Source: Ruania zhangjianzhongii (lineage in GTDB: Bacteria > Actinomycetota > Actinomycetes > Actinomycetales > Beutenbergiaceae). Taken from it: a stretch of DNA of 64,000 nucleotides. Positions within the stretch are counted from its first letter, which is position 1; every line of letters begins with the position of its first letter. The DNA is taken from the NCBI RefSeq assembly GCF_008000995.1, contig NZ_CP042828.1, positions 4,144,882 through 4,208,881 on the forward strand, given 5' to 3'. This document shows positions 26,320 through 35,536 of this stretch, piece after piece. Below the pieces are notes generated by a model. It did no database searches. It had not been told where the DNA came from and saw only the letters and a list, made by a program, of their open reading frames with translations. The position numbers and the translations under genes were made by a program.

Positions 26320-28242
26320 TCATTCACCTGCGGGCGGAGGTCTGGAAACAAGCGCAGGGTCCCGGCTGCTCTGCTCGCGGTGGAGGTTCTGCTCTCGGCT
26401 CTCGAAGTCACTCAGCCAGTGACCAAGGGATGCGACTTTAGCTACAGTCGCGACGGGAACACCGCGTCCCGCCTGCAGGGCCGAGACGGCGGCCGCGATG
26501 GCATCCTCCGACACCAGCCCGGGGACAGCCATCGAGCTCTGCACGAACGTTGCGATTCGGTCGGCGAAGGTCGCCCTGGTTTGAGCCCACAAGTCGAGGG
26601 GAAATACGTTGGTCCGCTCGTCCCACCATTTCGTGACGGCGTTGGCTGCGTAGCGCTGATCCAGTCGTCGTGCGCCGACGGCGCCGGCCCGTCGACCGAC
26701 GCGCCTCAAACCGGCGATCGGATGGCGAGACGCCAGTTGCGCCAGCTGTGCGCCGTAGCCTCGGTCACTCGACCAGTAGACGTGGTTCAAGGAATCAGGG
26801 CTGTTCCCGTCGTCGCCTCGTCCAATCCCTGCAGTCCTGGTAAACACCTGTCGCTGGACCTTCAGATGCAAGCGGCCGTTCAGCCGCTGCTCGGCTGTGA
26901 GTGCGGCGCAAAAGCGCAGGAACCGCGAGTCGAGGAACGGGGTCTCCGATCTCATCCCGCCTCGACGAACAGCAGTCACGAGCGCATTGCCCCATCGGAC
27001 CTGACGGTTTGCGATTCGCCAGAAGACCGAGAGGTCGCTTCGATCCCAGCCGGACCACGTCGAGAGCGAAGACGCGACGCCATCTGCGAGTACCGACGTC
27101 AGACCGTCGCGCACGTCAGCATCGAGAAACGGTCGAATTGCGGCGATGGCCCCGCCGTAACGGCGGACCGTTGCGTTCACGATCTCGTTCGGCTGACGTA
27201 GCCCCATGGACTTCTCATCACCCCAAAGCGGACCACCGCCGGCTCCGTTCACGAGAACGTCAGCCACCGTCGACAGCGTCTGTCCGAACCACAGTTCGTA
27301 CATCTCTGCGGGGCTGTGGACGCCGTCCAACCTCGCGAGAATCGACGGAGCCGCAGGCATGAGTCGCTCGTCCACGACGGGCAGCTGCAGATGATCGAAA
27401 CCGAGTGTGGCCGCGACCTCAGCAGCCACCCGCGACTCGATCACCTGCTCAGTTCCATAGGCGAACGTGAGCGGCCGTGCACCGACGAGGGCGGAGCCTG
27501 CCGCGACCGCGCGACTATCCAGGCCGCCGCTGACCCCCAAGGCGACGCGTCGCTCAGCATTCCGCTCGAACATCTCCCCCAGCAGGGTCTTCCAGACGTC
27601 CTCGAACGTCTCGATCGCCTCCGCATCACTCATCGCGTCGTTGTTGGGCGTGAAGATCGGGCGGGCCTGCACCCGAGCCCCGCCCAGCGGCGACCACTCC
27701 AGCAGGCCACCGGGCGGCAGCACCCGGACCCCGTTGAGGATCGTCTGATCACCGAGTGGATGGAGGAGCACTAAATACTCGAGTGACGCCCCCTGATCAA
27801 GTCTTGCCGGAACGCCCAAACTCACCAACGACGCGAGATGGGTGGAAACGTAGAGGCCATGCTCATCTGCGAACCAGTAGACCGGGACAGCACCGATGCC
27901 GTCTCCGCTCACCCGTACGCGCCCATCGGGTTCAATGGTGATACGGACGTGCCCAGCCTCCGAACCGACCGACCGGGCTTCCTCAATCGGGCCAGCTCCG
28001 GCCGAGAGCCCGCGCGCGTTGGTAGCCACAACAGCTGAGACCATTCCGGCCGTGCTCCGGAGCTCGCCCTCAGATCCGCCGGGCGGGTCGGTCGCTACGA
28101 GAGCAACAGCCGTGGCACCCAGCGATCCCACCTCACTGCCCGTTGCCCCTGGCACCCGCACAGCCGCATGACGCAGCGTGCTGGACACCGGTCCGGTCTG
28201 TGCTGACCGTGCCTTGGCGATCGCAAGCAGTTCGTATGACAT
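26320..28242 (-). CDS. Asparagine-synthase-like amidotransferase lacking the N-terminal Cys
   Basis: 640 residues. An N-terminal Ntn-hydrolase-like domain is followed by an asparagine-synthase ATP-binding domain with the PP-loop LGVSGGLDSRAVAAG around residue 238 and NGAGGGPLWGD. The second residue is Ser (MSYELLA), not the catalytic Cys2 of glutamine-hydrolysing AsnB, so ammonia release from glutamine is doubtful. Such proteins in polysaccharide loci may amidate a uronic acid or attach an amine, as in WbpS/AsnB-like enzymes. It follows the beta-helix lipoprotein gene by 42 bp. Confidence 0.8.
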   Translation of the reverse strand: MSYELLAIAKARSAQTGPVSSTLRHAAVRVPGATGSEVGSLGATAVALVATDPPGGSEGELRSTAGMVSAVVATNARGLSAGAGPIEEARSVGSEAGHVRITIEPDGRVRVSGDGIGAVPVYWFADEHGLYVSTHLASLVSLGVPARLDQGASLEYLVLLHPLGDQTILNGVRVLPPGGLLEWSPLGGARVQARPIFTPNNDAMSDAEAIETFEDVWKTLLGEMFERNAERRVALGVSGGLDSRAVAAGSALVGARPLTFAYGTEQVIESRVAAEVAATLGFDHLQLPVVDERLMPAAPSILARLDGVHSPAEMYELWFGQTLSTVADVLVNGAGGGPLWGDEKSMGLRQPNEIVNATVRRYGGAIAAIRPFLDADVRDGLTSVLADGVASSLSTWSGWDRSDLSVFWRIANRQVRWGNALVTAVRRGGMRSETPFLDSRFLRFCAALTAEQRLNGRLHLKVQRQVFTRTAGIGRGDDGNSPDSLNHVYWSSDRGYGAQLAQLASRHPIAGLRRVGRRAGAVGARRLDQRYAANAVTKWWDERTNVFPLDLWAQTRATFADRIATFVQSSMAVPGLVSEDAIAAAVSALQAGRGVPVATVAKVASLGHWLSDFESREQNLHREQSSRDPALVSRPPPAGE

Positions 28243-28284
28243 CAATGCTCTCTGACGATTATCGTGCTGATGCAGCGTGACGGT

Positions 28285-29259
28285 CTAGCCCAGTGACACA
28301 TCGTCGCCGGTGTCCTCCCAGGTGTTTCCCTCCCATATAAACCCCGGGCCACCCCCACTGTTCAGGCCGGCAACCGGGCCGTATCTCCCGCAGGTGTCGA
28401 AGAACTCCTGACCGAAGACGTTCTCGATATAGCGAACGTCTAGGGCAGTCGGGAACGGTTTCGAATCAAGCGATCCAGCGTACGTACAGTAGGACCCCGT
28501 TGTATTGAAAAGGTTCCGAGTCACAAGAGTGTCCGTGATGCGCGAGTTGCTCCCATACATGACGAAAGCACCGGAACAGCCCGGCCCGTCGCAAGTGACC
28601 GTATTCCCTTCAATGACGTTGTGAGATCCTCCATTGATCCCGATGGCAGACCGGTGCGAGTCGGAACCCTCGTTGCTAAGATCGGCCAGGATGTAGTTTC
28701 CTCGGATGACCGACCCCGAGGTGAGCCGTACGGCGGATCCGACCCCGTAAATCCGAGAGTCTTCCAGGGTAAAGGGACACGGTGCATACACGGCTTTAGC
28801 TTGATCGTCCAGTATCGCCGGATCGCCGACAACTTCGATATTCTGAACGATGACACCCGTCGGGCACGTCCCGTCGGGGTCAGCCTCGATGAGAAGCGCA
28901 TACTGGCCGGGCACGGTAGCGATGTGGTTGATCCGGACGTTGCGCAGAACGACGTTGTCGTGGACGATACGCACCCGGCCGTCCACCTCGACACCCTCGA
29001 TCACCTCCCCCACCTCTTCTGAGGAGACGGATTCGGAGTGTTCCAGCTCCGATCGCGGCACGAGTGGGCCCGTCGATTCCATGGTGGGAAAGGCACCCTG
29101 CTCCTGTTCTCCCGCGGCACCAGCTGCGACTGTAGGGCGCTCGGAAACTGGCTCACCCTGCGTCGTGGGTGAACAGGCAGCCATCAGTGCCGCACACGCC
29201 ATCGTGACGAAGACCACGGACGGCCATCGCGGTCGCCGACCAACTGTTCGGATCTTCAT
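28285..29259 (-). CDS. Right-handed beta-helix lipoprotein
   Basis: 324 residues. The signal peptide ends in lipobox MAAC (Cys29), followed by a ~60-residue linker. Residues ~95-324 form repeating beta-helix rungs (NVVLRNVRINHI, GVIVQNIEVVGD, GSHNVIEGNTVTC). Homologous over ~230 residues to the protein at 31101-32537; shared blocks include HDNVV, DGTCPT, TTGSYC, SKPFP/SKPYP and YGP. Beta-helix proteins in such loci are often polysaccharide lyases, epimerases or modifying esterases. The start overlaps the flippase stop (ATGA, 29256-29259), so export and this surface protein are coupled. Confidence 0.8.
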   Translation of the reverse strand: MKIRTVGRRPRWPSVVFVTMACAALMAACSPTTQGEPVSERPTVAAGAAGEQEQGAFPTMESTGPLVPRSELEHSESVSSEEVGEVIEGVEVDGRVRIVHDNVVLRNVRINHIATVPGQYALLIEADPDGTCPTGVIVQNIEVVGDPAILDDQAKAVYAPCPFTLEDSRIYGVGSAVRLTSGSVIRGNYILADLSNEGSDSHRSAIGINGGSHNVIEGNTVTCDGPGCSGAFVMYGSNSRITDTLVTRNLFNTTGSYCTYAGSLDSKPFPTALDVRYIENVFGQEFFDTCGRYGPVAGLNSGGGPGFIWEGNTWEDTGDDVSLG

Positions 29260-30779
29260 GGCTGCTCCACGGCCGATGCGTCCTGATCCATTCGGCCTCG
29301 CGATGTCCGTACTTCAGCGGGGCGACGCCTCAAACGCTCGCGCGCCACGGCAACGACGTCGCGCAGTTCGGGCGATACTGCCAGCACGACCAACCCGGCA
29401 GTGAGCCCACCTGCAGCCCCAGCGATCACCAACTCGAGAAGCGGCGCCAGACTCAGGACCCACACCACACCCCCTGTGACAACGACGGCGACAAGTGCTC
29501 CTACTCCGCCAGGTACCCAGGCGCTCATCATGTCCGCCAGCCGAACCCCTAAGACTCGGGCAGCCACAGCCACGATCAGGATCGAACTCATAGCCGTGGC
29601 GGTGATCATCGCAACACACAGCACGATTAGGCCACCCGAGCCGCCCGCCAGCCAGGCTGCTGCAGCAAGCGCGAGGACTTTCAGCCCACTGGAGATCCAG
29701 ATGACGATCGAAAGTGTGCCCGGTCGGTTGCGGGCTTGGAGTGCTGGACCCAGCAGGAGCGAGATGGCTGTGAAAGCCTGCATGATGGCGAGCAGTTGGA
29801 TGGCTGTTGCGGTGCCCTCCCACTCCTGCCCGAGGATCTTTTCGAGTGGCGACGCAGCTCCGGCGAGGAGCCCTAGCAGCGGGAGTGCCAACATGCTCGT
29901 GATCCGCTGCATTTTCAGGAGGCGGGTCGCGAACGCCGTCGAGTCATCCTGGATGCCCGACAGGCCTGGCAGTGCGACAGCTTGCATCCCCCGCGCGGTG
30001 ACGTCGACAGCCGTCGACGTCAGCCGCTGAGCGAGGCGGTAAAGGCCAACGACCACCGGCCCGAAGAAGAGACCAGTGAGAAGAACGTCGACCCGGCCAC
30101 CGATGAACAGCCCCAGACTAGAACTGGCGGCACGCGTCGAGTACGACCAGAGCTCGCGGGCCGCCACGCGGTCAACCCGAAACCGCGGCCGCCACGGCGA
30201 GACCGTCCAGAGAACGATCACCACCACGACCGACGTGACAACCTGCTGAAGCACCAGGGCCCACACCCCTAGGCCGAAAACTGCCCCAAGGACCCCAGCG
30301 ATCCCGCCGGCAACCAGCGACACCCAGGTCCGCACCGTCAGCTTCTTGAAGGCGAGGTTGCGCCGCAGGAGGGCCTCATGGATGACCACAGTTGAGGTCA
30401 GCGGGACCGTCAGAGCGAGGACTCGGATCACCGGCGCAAGTTCAGGCAGGCCATTGAGGTCAGCCCACCACGGAGCGATCACGACCGCGGCAATGGTGCA
30501 CGCCAGTCCTACGGCAGTTACCAGCCAGAACGCGGTGTCGGCATGCCGATCGGTGAGCACTTTCCTCGACACGATCGCCGGCATGAGGCCCTGCTGCTGC
30601 AGCATCTCGACAAAGTTGATAAATACCAACGCCATCGCGATGACGCCAAATGCCCGCGGGCCGAGGAGCGCAGCCAGTACGAAAGCGAGGCTCAGGCTGA
30701 TCGCCATCTTCCCCAACGAGAGGGCGTAGGACCAACTGGTCGCCCGCCGCAACGAAGTCTCCGGCGCACGCTCTGCCAT
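29256..30779 (-). CDS. Wzx-like oligosaccharide flippase (PST/MOP superfamily)
   Basis: 507 residues with about 14 hydrophobic spans. The N-terminal GKMAISLSLAFVLAALLGPRAFGVIAMALVFINFVEMLQQQGL is typical of the PST flippases that move undecaprenyl-diphosphate-linked repeat units across the membrane. The start is set at 30779 (ATG with GAAGGG four bases upstream); in-frame ATGs up to 30872 exist but add basic, non-conserved residues. Transcription probably starts near 30888 from the repeat-containing promoter at 30890-30934. Confidence 0.85.
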   Translation of the reverse strand: MAERAPETSLRRATSWSYALSLGKMAISLSLAFVLAALLGPRAFGVIAMALVFINFVEMLQQQGLMPAIVSRKVLTDRHADTAFWLVTAVGLACTIAAVVIAPWWADLNGLPELAPVIRVLALTVPLTSTVVIHEALLRRNLAFKKLTVRTWVSLVAGGIAGVLGAVFGLGVWALVLQQVVTSVVVVIVLWTVSPWRPRFRVDRVAARELWSYSTRAASSSLGLFIGGRVDVLLTGLFFGPVVVGLYRLAQRLTSTAVDVTARGMQAVALPGLSGIQDDSTAFATRLLKMQRITSMLALPLLGLLAGAASPLEKILGQEWEGTATAIQLLAIMQAFTAISLLLGPALQARNRPGTLSIVIWISSGLKVLALAAAAWLAGGSGGLIVLCVAMITATAMSSILIVAVAARVLGVRLADMMSAWVPGGVGALVAVVVTGGVVWVLSLAPLLELVIAGAAGGLTAGLVVLAVSPELRDVVAVARERLRRRPAEVRTSRGRMDQDASAVEQP

Positions 30780-30889
30780 GGAGCCCTTCGTCGCGCTCAC
30801 CTTCCCCGCCCTCATCCTCGGATGCCGCATAGCGTTTCCGATGCTTGGCCATTGGTGCATGAGGACATGCACCAGATAGCAGTGCTTCG

Positions 30890-30934
30890 ATGCTAGGTCA
30901 CGGGCAGATTAGCGAGAAGGTGAACAGCGGGTGA
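30890..30934 (-). promoter_or_regulatory. Flippase-operon promoter with 11-bp TCACC direct repeats
   Basis: On the minus strand TCACCCGCTGTTCACC gives two TCACC units exactly 11 bp apart (top-strand GGTGA at 30930-30934 and 30919-30923). They abut a -35-like TTCTCG (30913-30918), a 17-bp spacer and -10 TAGCAT (30890-30895). Repeat pitch and position next to the -35 are those of OmpR/PhoB-type response-regulator sites. Similar promoters lie at 43408-43453 and 50279-50334. Confidence 0.6.
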
Positions 30935-31026
30935 TTCCAGGGCTGCTTCAGAGGTCACCCTCAGGGTGACCTGAGGGCGATGCACTGGCGTGCGTTGGCA
31001 CTACGGGGCTTCTCAACGGCTTCAGA

Positions 31027-31068
31027 GCACGTGGAGCCAAGCCCAAGTAGGGGCATGGCTCCACGTGC
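31027..31068 (-). terminator. Hairpin downstream of secreted beta-helix gene
   Basis: Arms of 13 bp (GCACGTGGAGCCA / TGGCTCCACGTGC) continued after one A-A mismatch by GCCC/GGGC, closing a 6-base loop. It lies 33 bases after the stop at 31101. There is no U-run, which is usual for actinobacterial terminators. Confidence 0.7.
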
Positions 31069-31100
31069 ATCGACGAAGTGCTCAGCGAGCACACCTTCGA

Positions 31101-32537
31101 TCAGAAGGTGATCGGCTCTCCACTCTCGTGCCAGACGTTCCCACTCCACTCGTTGCCACGGACACCACTATCGAACGCCGCTATCGGTCCGTACTGGCCG
31201 CAGTTCGGGCCGTACCTCGTGGAGAAGTGGTTGTCGATGAATCGAATATTCGACCCGTTGGGGTAGGGCTTGCTCCCGACGCTCCCGCCGTACGCGCAGT
31301 AGGAGCCGGTGGTGGCAAGCAGGTTGTGCTCGACCAGGTAGTCATCCACCTGGGCGAAGTCGCCGTACATCGGGATCGCCGCGGAACAGCCACCGCCCTC
31401 ACAGAGGAGCACATTGTTGATCAGCGCGTTCCCTGTGCCTCCGTTGTGCCCCACCGCACCGCGGTGTGCTCCAGAGTCGCCGGTACGGGAAGAGAAGATG
31501 TAAGAGTTGCTGATGGTCGTGTCGTTGACCACGCGCGAGGACCGCCCGACGTCGTGGATGTACCCATGGTCGAAGGTGTAGCCACACTCCGGCGAGTACA
31601 GCGGGATATCATTCTCCGCCGCATCCGATCCGTCGATCTCTACATAGTTGAACGTCACGTTCGTGGGGCAGGTGCCGTCAGCTGTCGGGACGACCTGAAT
31701 CATGTAGGTCCCGGTGCCGTTGACGAGGACATCGCGCACAACCACGTTGTCGTGGCTCACGGTGAGTCGCCCGTTGACGGTCGTGCGCTCGATGACCTGT
31801 CCTTCGCTCGAGGAACTCAGTGATCCAGTCGAGGACTGCGACGCGTACCGCGGGCCGGTCGTCTCGGGTGTGGGCCAGTCACCGTCCATCTCGGGAGGAG
31901 TCGTGGGCTCCGGCTCCGGCTCAGGCGTGGGCTCCGGCTCAGGCGTGGGCTCCGGCTCAGGCGTGGGCTCCGGCGTGGGCTCAGGCTCCGGCTCAGGCGT
32001 GGGCTCCGGCGTGGGCTCAGGCTCAGGCGTCGGCTCGGCACCAGTCGGAATCAACTCGAACGCCTCACCGTCCACCGTGCTGTCGATGACCGTCGTGGAG
32101 TTGTCGCCGTTGCTCATGAAACCGTTTCGGCAGCCCTCAAGCTCAACCCGCTCTGCGATGTAGCCACCGAACACGATCCCGTTGGTCCGCTCAGAATCGA
32201 GGCACTCGACCGTGGAGTCCTGGATGAGAGTGCCGGTGGCACCTGGATAGATCCTGATGCTGTGGTACCCGCCATAGGTGACGGTCGTGTTCTTGATCGT
32301 GACATCGTCGGCCTGGACCGCGATGGACCCTTCGACATGGAGCGCGTCGATGACCGCGCCATCCTCGGTGACCGTAATGCTCCCTGACTCCGTCAGGTCG
32401 CTCGGCTGATCGCGCGGAGTACTTCCGCCTGGACTTGCAGTAGCAGAGGCCATGCTTCCGACAGCGGTGAGCAGCACAGCTGCCATCGCGATTCGAGTAC
32501 CCCGTGTACGGCGTTCTCTCGTTTTGTTGCTGATCAC
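31101..32537 (-). CDS. Secreted beta-helix protein with Pro/Glu/Thr linker
   Basis: 478 residues. A signal peptide (cleavage near ASATASP) precedes a first short helix-like domain (~60-165, [18 protein letters not shown]). A ~55-residue PTPEPEP-type linker follows, then a second beta-helix domain (~240-478) homologous to the lipoprotein at 28285-29259. The GTG start at 32537 is chosen because GGGAGAA stands upstream and the signal peptide begins shortly after; a longer in-frame reading lacks a signal. Extracellular, possibly glycan-modifying or glycan-degrading. Catalytic residues cannot be assigned. Confidence 0.75.
   Translation of the reverse strand: MISNKTRERRTRGTRIAMAAVLLTAVGSMASATASPGGSTPRDQPSDLTESGSITVTEDGAVIDALHVEGSIAVQADDVTIKNTTVTYGGYHSIRIYPGATGTLIQDSTVECLDSERTNGIVFGGYIAERVELEGCRNGFMSNGDNSTTVIDSTVDGEAFELIPTGAEPTPEPEPTPEPTPEPEPEPTPEPTPEPEPTPEPEPTPEPEPEPTTPPEMDGDWPTPETTGPRYASQSSTGSLSSSSEGQVIERTTVNGRLTVSHDNVVVRDVLVNGTGTYMIQVVPTADGTCPTNVTFNYVEIDGSDAAENDIPLYSPECGYTFDHGYIHDVGRSSRVVNDTTISNSYIFSSRTGDSGAHRGAVGHNGGTGNALINNVLLCEGGGCSAAIPMYGDFAQVDDYLVEHNLLATTGSYCAYGGSVGSKPYPNGSNIRFIDNHFSTRYGPNCGQYGPIAAFDSGVRGNEWSGNVWHESGEPITF
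31911..32040 (-). repeat. Short tandem repeats encoding the PTPEPEP linker
   Basis: Irregular 12-24 bp tandem units of GGCTCCGGCTCAGGCGTG type. They encode the Pro/Glu/Thr linker between the two domains of the secreted beta-helix protein. Slippage here would change linker length without breaking the frame. Confidence 0.85.
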
Positions 32538-33051
32538 AGCTTGGGTTCTCCCTCGGTGTTCAGGCTGATCTCGTGGAGACCGCCTCGGACGTCGAGGCCC
32601 TGGCAATTCGATGTACCCGGACCTTCCGCACCACGGCTCAACACCCAAACGTCAGCTCAACGCTAGGAGACGTGCAGCCGACTGTGTCTCGCTATGGCGC
32701 GGGTGGGTACCCCCGCCCGGAGCGTCCTCGGCCTCGCAACAATTGCGGTGCGAAGGAGCACCCGGACCCGCGGTGGTTGCGATCCGATGTTGCGGAAGCA
32801 CAACCACCATTCAGATGTAACGGCAAGGTAACAGCGCCCGGGAGAGGGCGAAAGTTGACTTCCCGCGCCTCCTCCGCCGGCCGGCCCGGATCGGCCAGCG
32901 AACCGTTCCTCACCGCCATCAACCCATTCGAACCGGGATCATTCAGCCTGTGACAAGGATCACTTTATTGCCTGTGTCCGCCCCAGGTGCCCTCAGGGCC
33001 TCATCACAGGTGCGCGCGACCTCGCGCGTGGATGGGACTGGCAGGCTGCCG
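32538..33051. other. 514-bp gene-free region
   Basis: The left part should carry the promoter of the secreted beta-helix gene, but no clear -35/-10 pair or TCACC repeats were found. Near the right edge, CGCGCGA/TCGCGCG (33013-33028) could fold as a short hairpin 24 bases after the epimerase stop and may be its terminator. Codon bias breaks down in all frames between them. Confidence 0.55.
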
Positions 33052-34074
33052 TCAACGCCAGCGCAGCTCCTCATCGAGACGCCCGGCTTCCTTGTGGTCG
33101 AGGACCGTCCGGATCCGCAGGTACTTGGCCGAGGTGAATTCTTCCGCGGTGAGCCCGTGGTCCTGGTAGGCACGGTAGAGCTCCGCGACCCCGGCTGGCA
33201 CCGTCCACTTCGCTTGAAAGCCCGGCAGCTCTGCGGCGATCCTGGAGAAGTCCACCCGGTAGTTGCGCGCGTCCGGGCTGGCCCCGGGCGCGTACTCCAC
33301 GACCGATCCCGGTACCACCTGCTCGACGATCTCGGCGACTTCCTTGACCCGGTAGTTCTCCGACGTCACGCCCACGTTGAAGGCCCGATCATGCACCACC
33401 TCGCGCGGCGCCTCGAGTGCGGCCAGGAACGCGCGGGAGATGTCCTCGATGTGGATCAGTGGCCGCCACGGCATGCCGTCGGACTTGATCAGCACCTTGC
33501 CGGTGGTGATCGCGTAGCCGACGAGGTTGTTCACCATCAGATCCGCCCGCAGGCTCGGTGAGACGCCATAGGCCGTGGCATTGCGAAGGTAGACCGGACT
33601 GAACGTCTCGTCGGCGAGATGGGTCAGGTCCTGTTCGACCTTGATCTTCGACTCCCCATAGGGAGTCAGGGGGTTGAACCCGGCCGCCTCGGTGAGGTGT
33701 TCGTCGCCAGCGGCACCGTACAGGCTGCAGGAGGAGGAGAAGAGAAACCGGTCGACCCCTGCCTGCTTCGCGGATTCGGCCAGCTGCACAGTGGCGAGGT
33801 GGTTGATGTCGTAGGTCAACTGCGGGCGCAGGTCCCCCAGTGCATCGTTGGACAACGCGGCCAGGGCGATCACCGCGTCGATCCCCTCGAGGTCGGTCGG
33901 TTTCACGTCGCGCATGTCCTTGCGGATGACATCCGTCGGGCTGACCTCGGCATCGAACTGGCAGCCCTCGTAGTAGAAGGTATCCAACCCCACCACGTCA
34001 TGACCGGCCGCGCGCAGCAGCGGCACCATCACCTGTCCGATGTAGCCATTGTGGCCGGTGACCAAGACCTTCAC
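33052..34074 (-). CDS. NAD-dependent sugar epimerase/dehydratase (SDR)
   Basis: 340 residues. NAD-binding KVLVTGHNGYIGQVMVPLL (GxxGxxG), catalytic Ser in FLFSSSCSLYGAAG and the YxxxK motif YGESK: a complete extended SDR. It could act as a nucleotide-sugar epimerase, 4-ketoreductase or dehydratase. GTG start at 34074 overlaps the PIG-L stop (GTGA). As the last gene of an operon with a cytidylyltransferase and C-methyltransferases, it likely finishes a branched deoxysugar, for example by 4-keto reduction. Confidence 0.87.
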   Translation of the reverse strand: MKVLVTGHNGYIGQVMVPLLRAAGHDVVGLDTFYYEGCQFDAEVSPTDVIRKDMRDVKPTDLEGIDAVIALAALSNDALGDLRPQLTYDINHLATVQLAESAKQAGVDRFLFSSSCSLYGAAGDEHLTEAAGFNPLTPYGESKIKVEQDLTHLADETFSPVYLRNATAYGVSPSLRADLMVNNLVGYAITTGKVLIKSDGMPWRPLIHIEDISRAFLAALEAPREVVHDRAFNVGVTSENYRVKEVAEIVEQVVPGSVVEYAPGASPDARNYRVDFSRIAAELPGFQAKWTVPAGVAELYRAYQDHGLTAEEFTSAKYLRIRTVLDHKEAGRLDEELRWR

Positions 34075-34742
34075 GGCGCGTCTCCTCCGAGTAGTACTGC
34101 CTTGCGGCTGTAGAACGCCTCGGCGTAACGGCCGGGCGCGTGGCATTCCATTCCGCGTAGGCGCATGAGCCCGCGGAAGGTGTCGTCGTCGTACCAGGGC
34201 TTCGCGAACTGCGAGGCGTAGTGCTCACCCAGGACCCGCAGCTTGGTGGCCACATCCTCCGCCGAGAGCGGCACAAACACTTGGGGGGCTCCCATATCGC
34301 CGTCCCACTTCGGGATCTCGTACTCGAGGATCAGGTGGTCCCGGAAGGTGTTCCAGGTCAGGTCCGAGATCGTCCGGTGATCCTGGTGTCGGTCGTGGCG
34401 TTGATGGGTCAGCACGAGGTGGGGGTCGAACTCGGCCTTGATCAGCTCAAATCGGTCCTTGATCGCATCCCCGACATACGGGAAGTACGACTCCCGGTAC
34501 TCCCCCACCCAGATGCTGACGGAGCGGGCGAGGCTCAGCAGATCGGTCGCCGCCGCGCGTGCCTCCTCGGCGCGCTGAGGGGTGGAGGAGAACACTTCGT
34601 ACCGGACCTCGAGCCCTCCGGCTCGCTGGGCCAGTCTGCTGAGCGTCCCGCCGCAGCCGATCTCCACATCGTCGCAGTGGGCGCCGAGCGCGAGCACGCG
34701 CAACGGTTCAGACTCATCGATCCCGAGGTCGAGCGAGATCAT
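34071..34742 (-). CDS. PIG-L family deacetylase
   Basis: 223 residues. The zinc site AHCDDVE around residue 21-27 is a variant of the usual AHPDDxE, and the second part HDRHQDH is present. PIG-L enzymes remove N-acetyl groups from sugars. The start at 34742 is in an ATGA overlap with the cytidylyltransferase stop. In this operon it may free an amine on a branched or amino sugar, or act on the lipid-linked unit. Confidence 0.87.
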   Translation of the reverse strand: MISLDLGIDESEPLRVLALGAHCDDVEIGCGGTLSRLAQRAGGLEVRYEVFSSTPQRAEEARAAATDLLSLARSVSIWVGEYRESYFPYVGDAIKDRFELIKAEFDPHLVLTHQRHDRHQDHRTISDLTWNTFRDHLILEYEIPKWDGDMGAPQVFVPLSAEDVATKLRVLGEHYASQFAKPWYDDDTFRGLMRLRGMECHAPGRYAEAFYSRKAVLLGGDAP

Positions 34743-35536
34743 GCTGACGCCGCCGGGTCCTGCTCCCAGACCTTCCACGGCGCCCGGCCGCGGGCGTTCA
34801 TCTCGTCCATCTCCTGGCGGTCTTTGAACGTGTCCATTCCGGCCCAGAAGCCCTCGTACTTATAGCCCACCAACTGGCGAGCCTCGAGAAGCCGGCCGAA
34901 CGGCTCGTAGACGAGTTCCTCACCGGGACCGATGTAGTCGAAGACTTCCCGGCGCAGCACGAAGAAGCCGGCGTTGACCCACATGTCGGCACCGCTGGAC
35001 TCACTGATCCCGGTCACGTGCGGGTCCTCGTCGTCGAAATTCACGATGTGGAACGTCTGGCTCGGTTTGGTGCACAGGAAGGTCGCGATGGCGTCGTGTG
35101 CGTGCGCGTGGTCGATCAGCGCGGGCAGCGGGACGCTGGAGAGTCCATCGCTGTAGTTGGCGAGGAACTCGGTGTCGTCGCCGAGGAAGTCCTTGACCTT
35201 CACCATCCGCTGGCCGATGTTGGTGGTCAGCCCGGTATCCACGAACGTGATCTTCCAGTCCTGGGCATCGGTGTGCAGCATGGTGATCTCGCGGCCACCA
35301 CCGGAGAGCACGAAGTCGTTGCTGAGCCATTCCTTGTAGTGGAGGAAGTACTCCTTGATGACCTCACCCTTGTAGCCGAGGCACACAATGAACTCCGTGT
35401 GCCCGTAGTGGGCGTAGTACTTCATCAGGTGCCAGATGATCGGGCGCGATCCGATCGGCACCATCGGTTTAGGAACGGACTCGGAGAACTCACGCATCCG
35501 CATCCCCATGCCGCCGGCGAACAACACCACCTTCAT
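34739..35536 (-). CDS. Glucose-1-phosphate cytidylyltransferase-like nucleotidyltransferase (RfbF type)
   Basis: 265 residues. FAGGMGMRMRE and KPMVPIGSRPIIWHLMKYY are the RfbF-type nucleotide- and sugar-binding motifs, followed by FIVCLGYKGEVIKEYF. The family makes CDP-glucose from CTP and glucose-1-phosphate. A CDP-glucose 4,6-dehydratase, its normal partner, was not seen in the window. The start at 35536 overlaps the methyltransferase stop (ATGA). Likely first step of the branched deoxysugar pathway encoded here. Confidence 0.85.
   Translation of the reverse strand: MKVVLFAGGMGMRMREFSESVPKPMVPIGSRPIIWHLMKYYAHYGHTEFIVCLGYKGEVIKEYFLHYKEWLSNDFVLSGGGREITMLHTDAQDWKITFVDTGLTTNIGQRMVKVKDFLGDDTEFLANYSDGLSSVPLPALIDHAHAHDAIATFLCTKPSQTFHIVNFDDEDPHVTGISESSGADMWVNAGFFVLRREVFDYIGPGEELVYEPFGRLLEARQLVGYKYEGFWAGMDTFKDRQEMDEMNARGRAPWKVWEQDPAASA

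Larger units (their letters stand above)
30780..31100. other. Intergenic region with flippase promoter and terminator hairpin
   Basis: From left to right: leader of the flippase gene, promoter with 11-bp repeats (30890-30934), a near-perfect palindrome of 10-bp arms around GGTCACCCTCAGGGTGACC (30952-30972), and a long hairpin (31027-31068) downstream of the beta-helix gene. No open reading frame with coding character was seen. Confidence 0.7.

Noticed and set aside
26320-28242. A second lasso cyclase
   Set aside because: It keeps an N-terminal amidotransferase-like domain, is 640 residues long, and lies in the flippase operon with no precursor, RRE or B2 gene nearby.
31911-32040. Possible CRISPR-like or minisatellite array
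   Set aside because: Units are short, without spacers, and in frame with a Pro/Glu/Thr linker; they are coding repeats.
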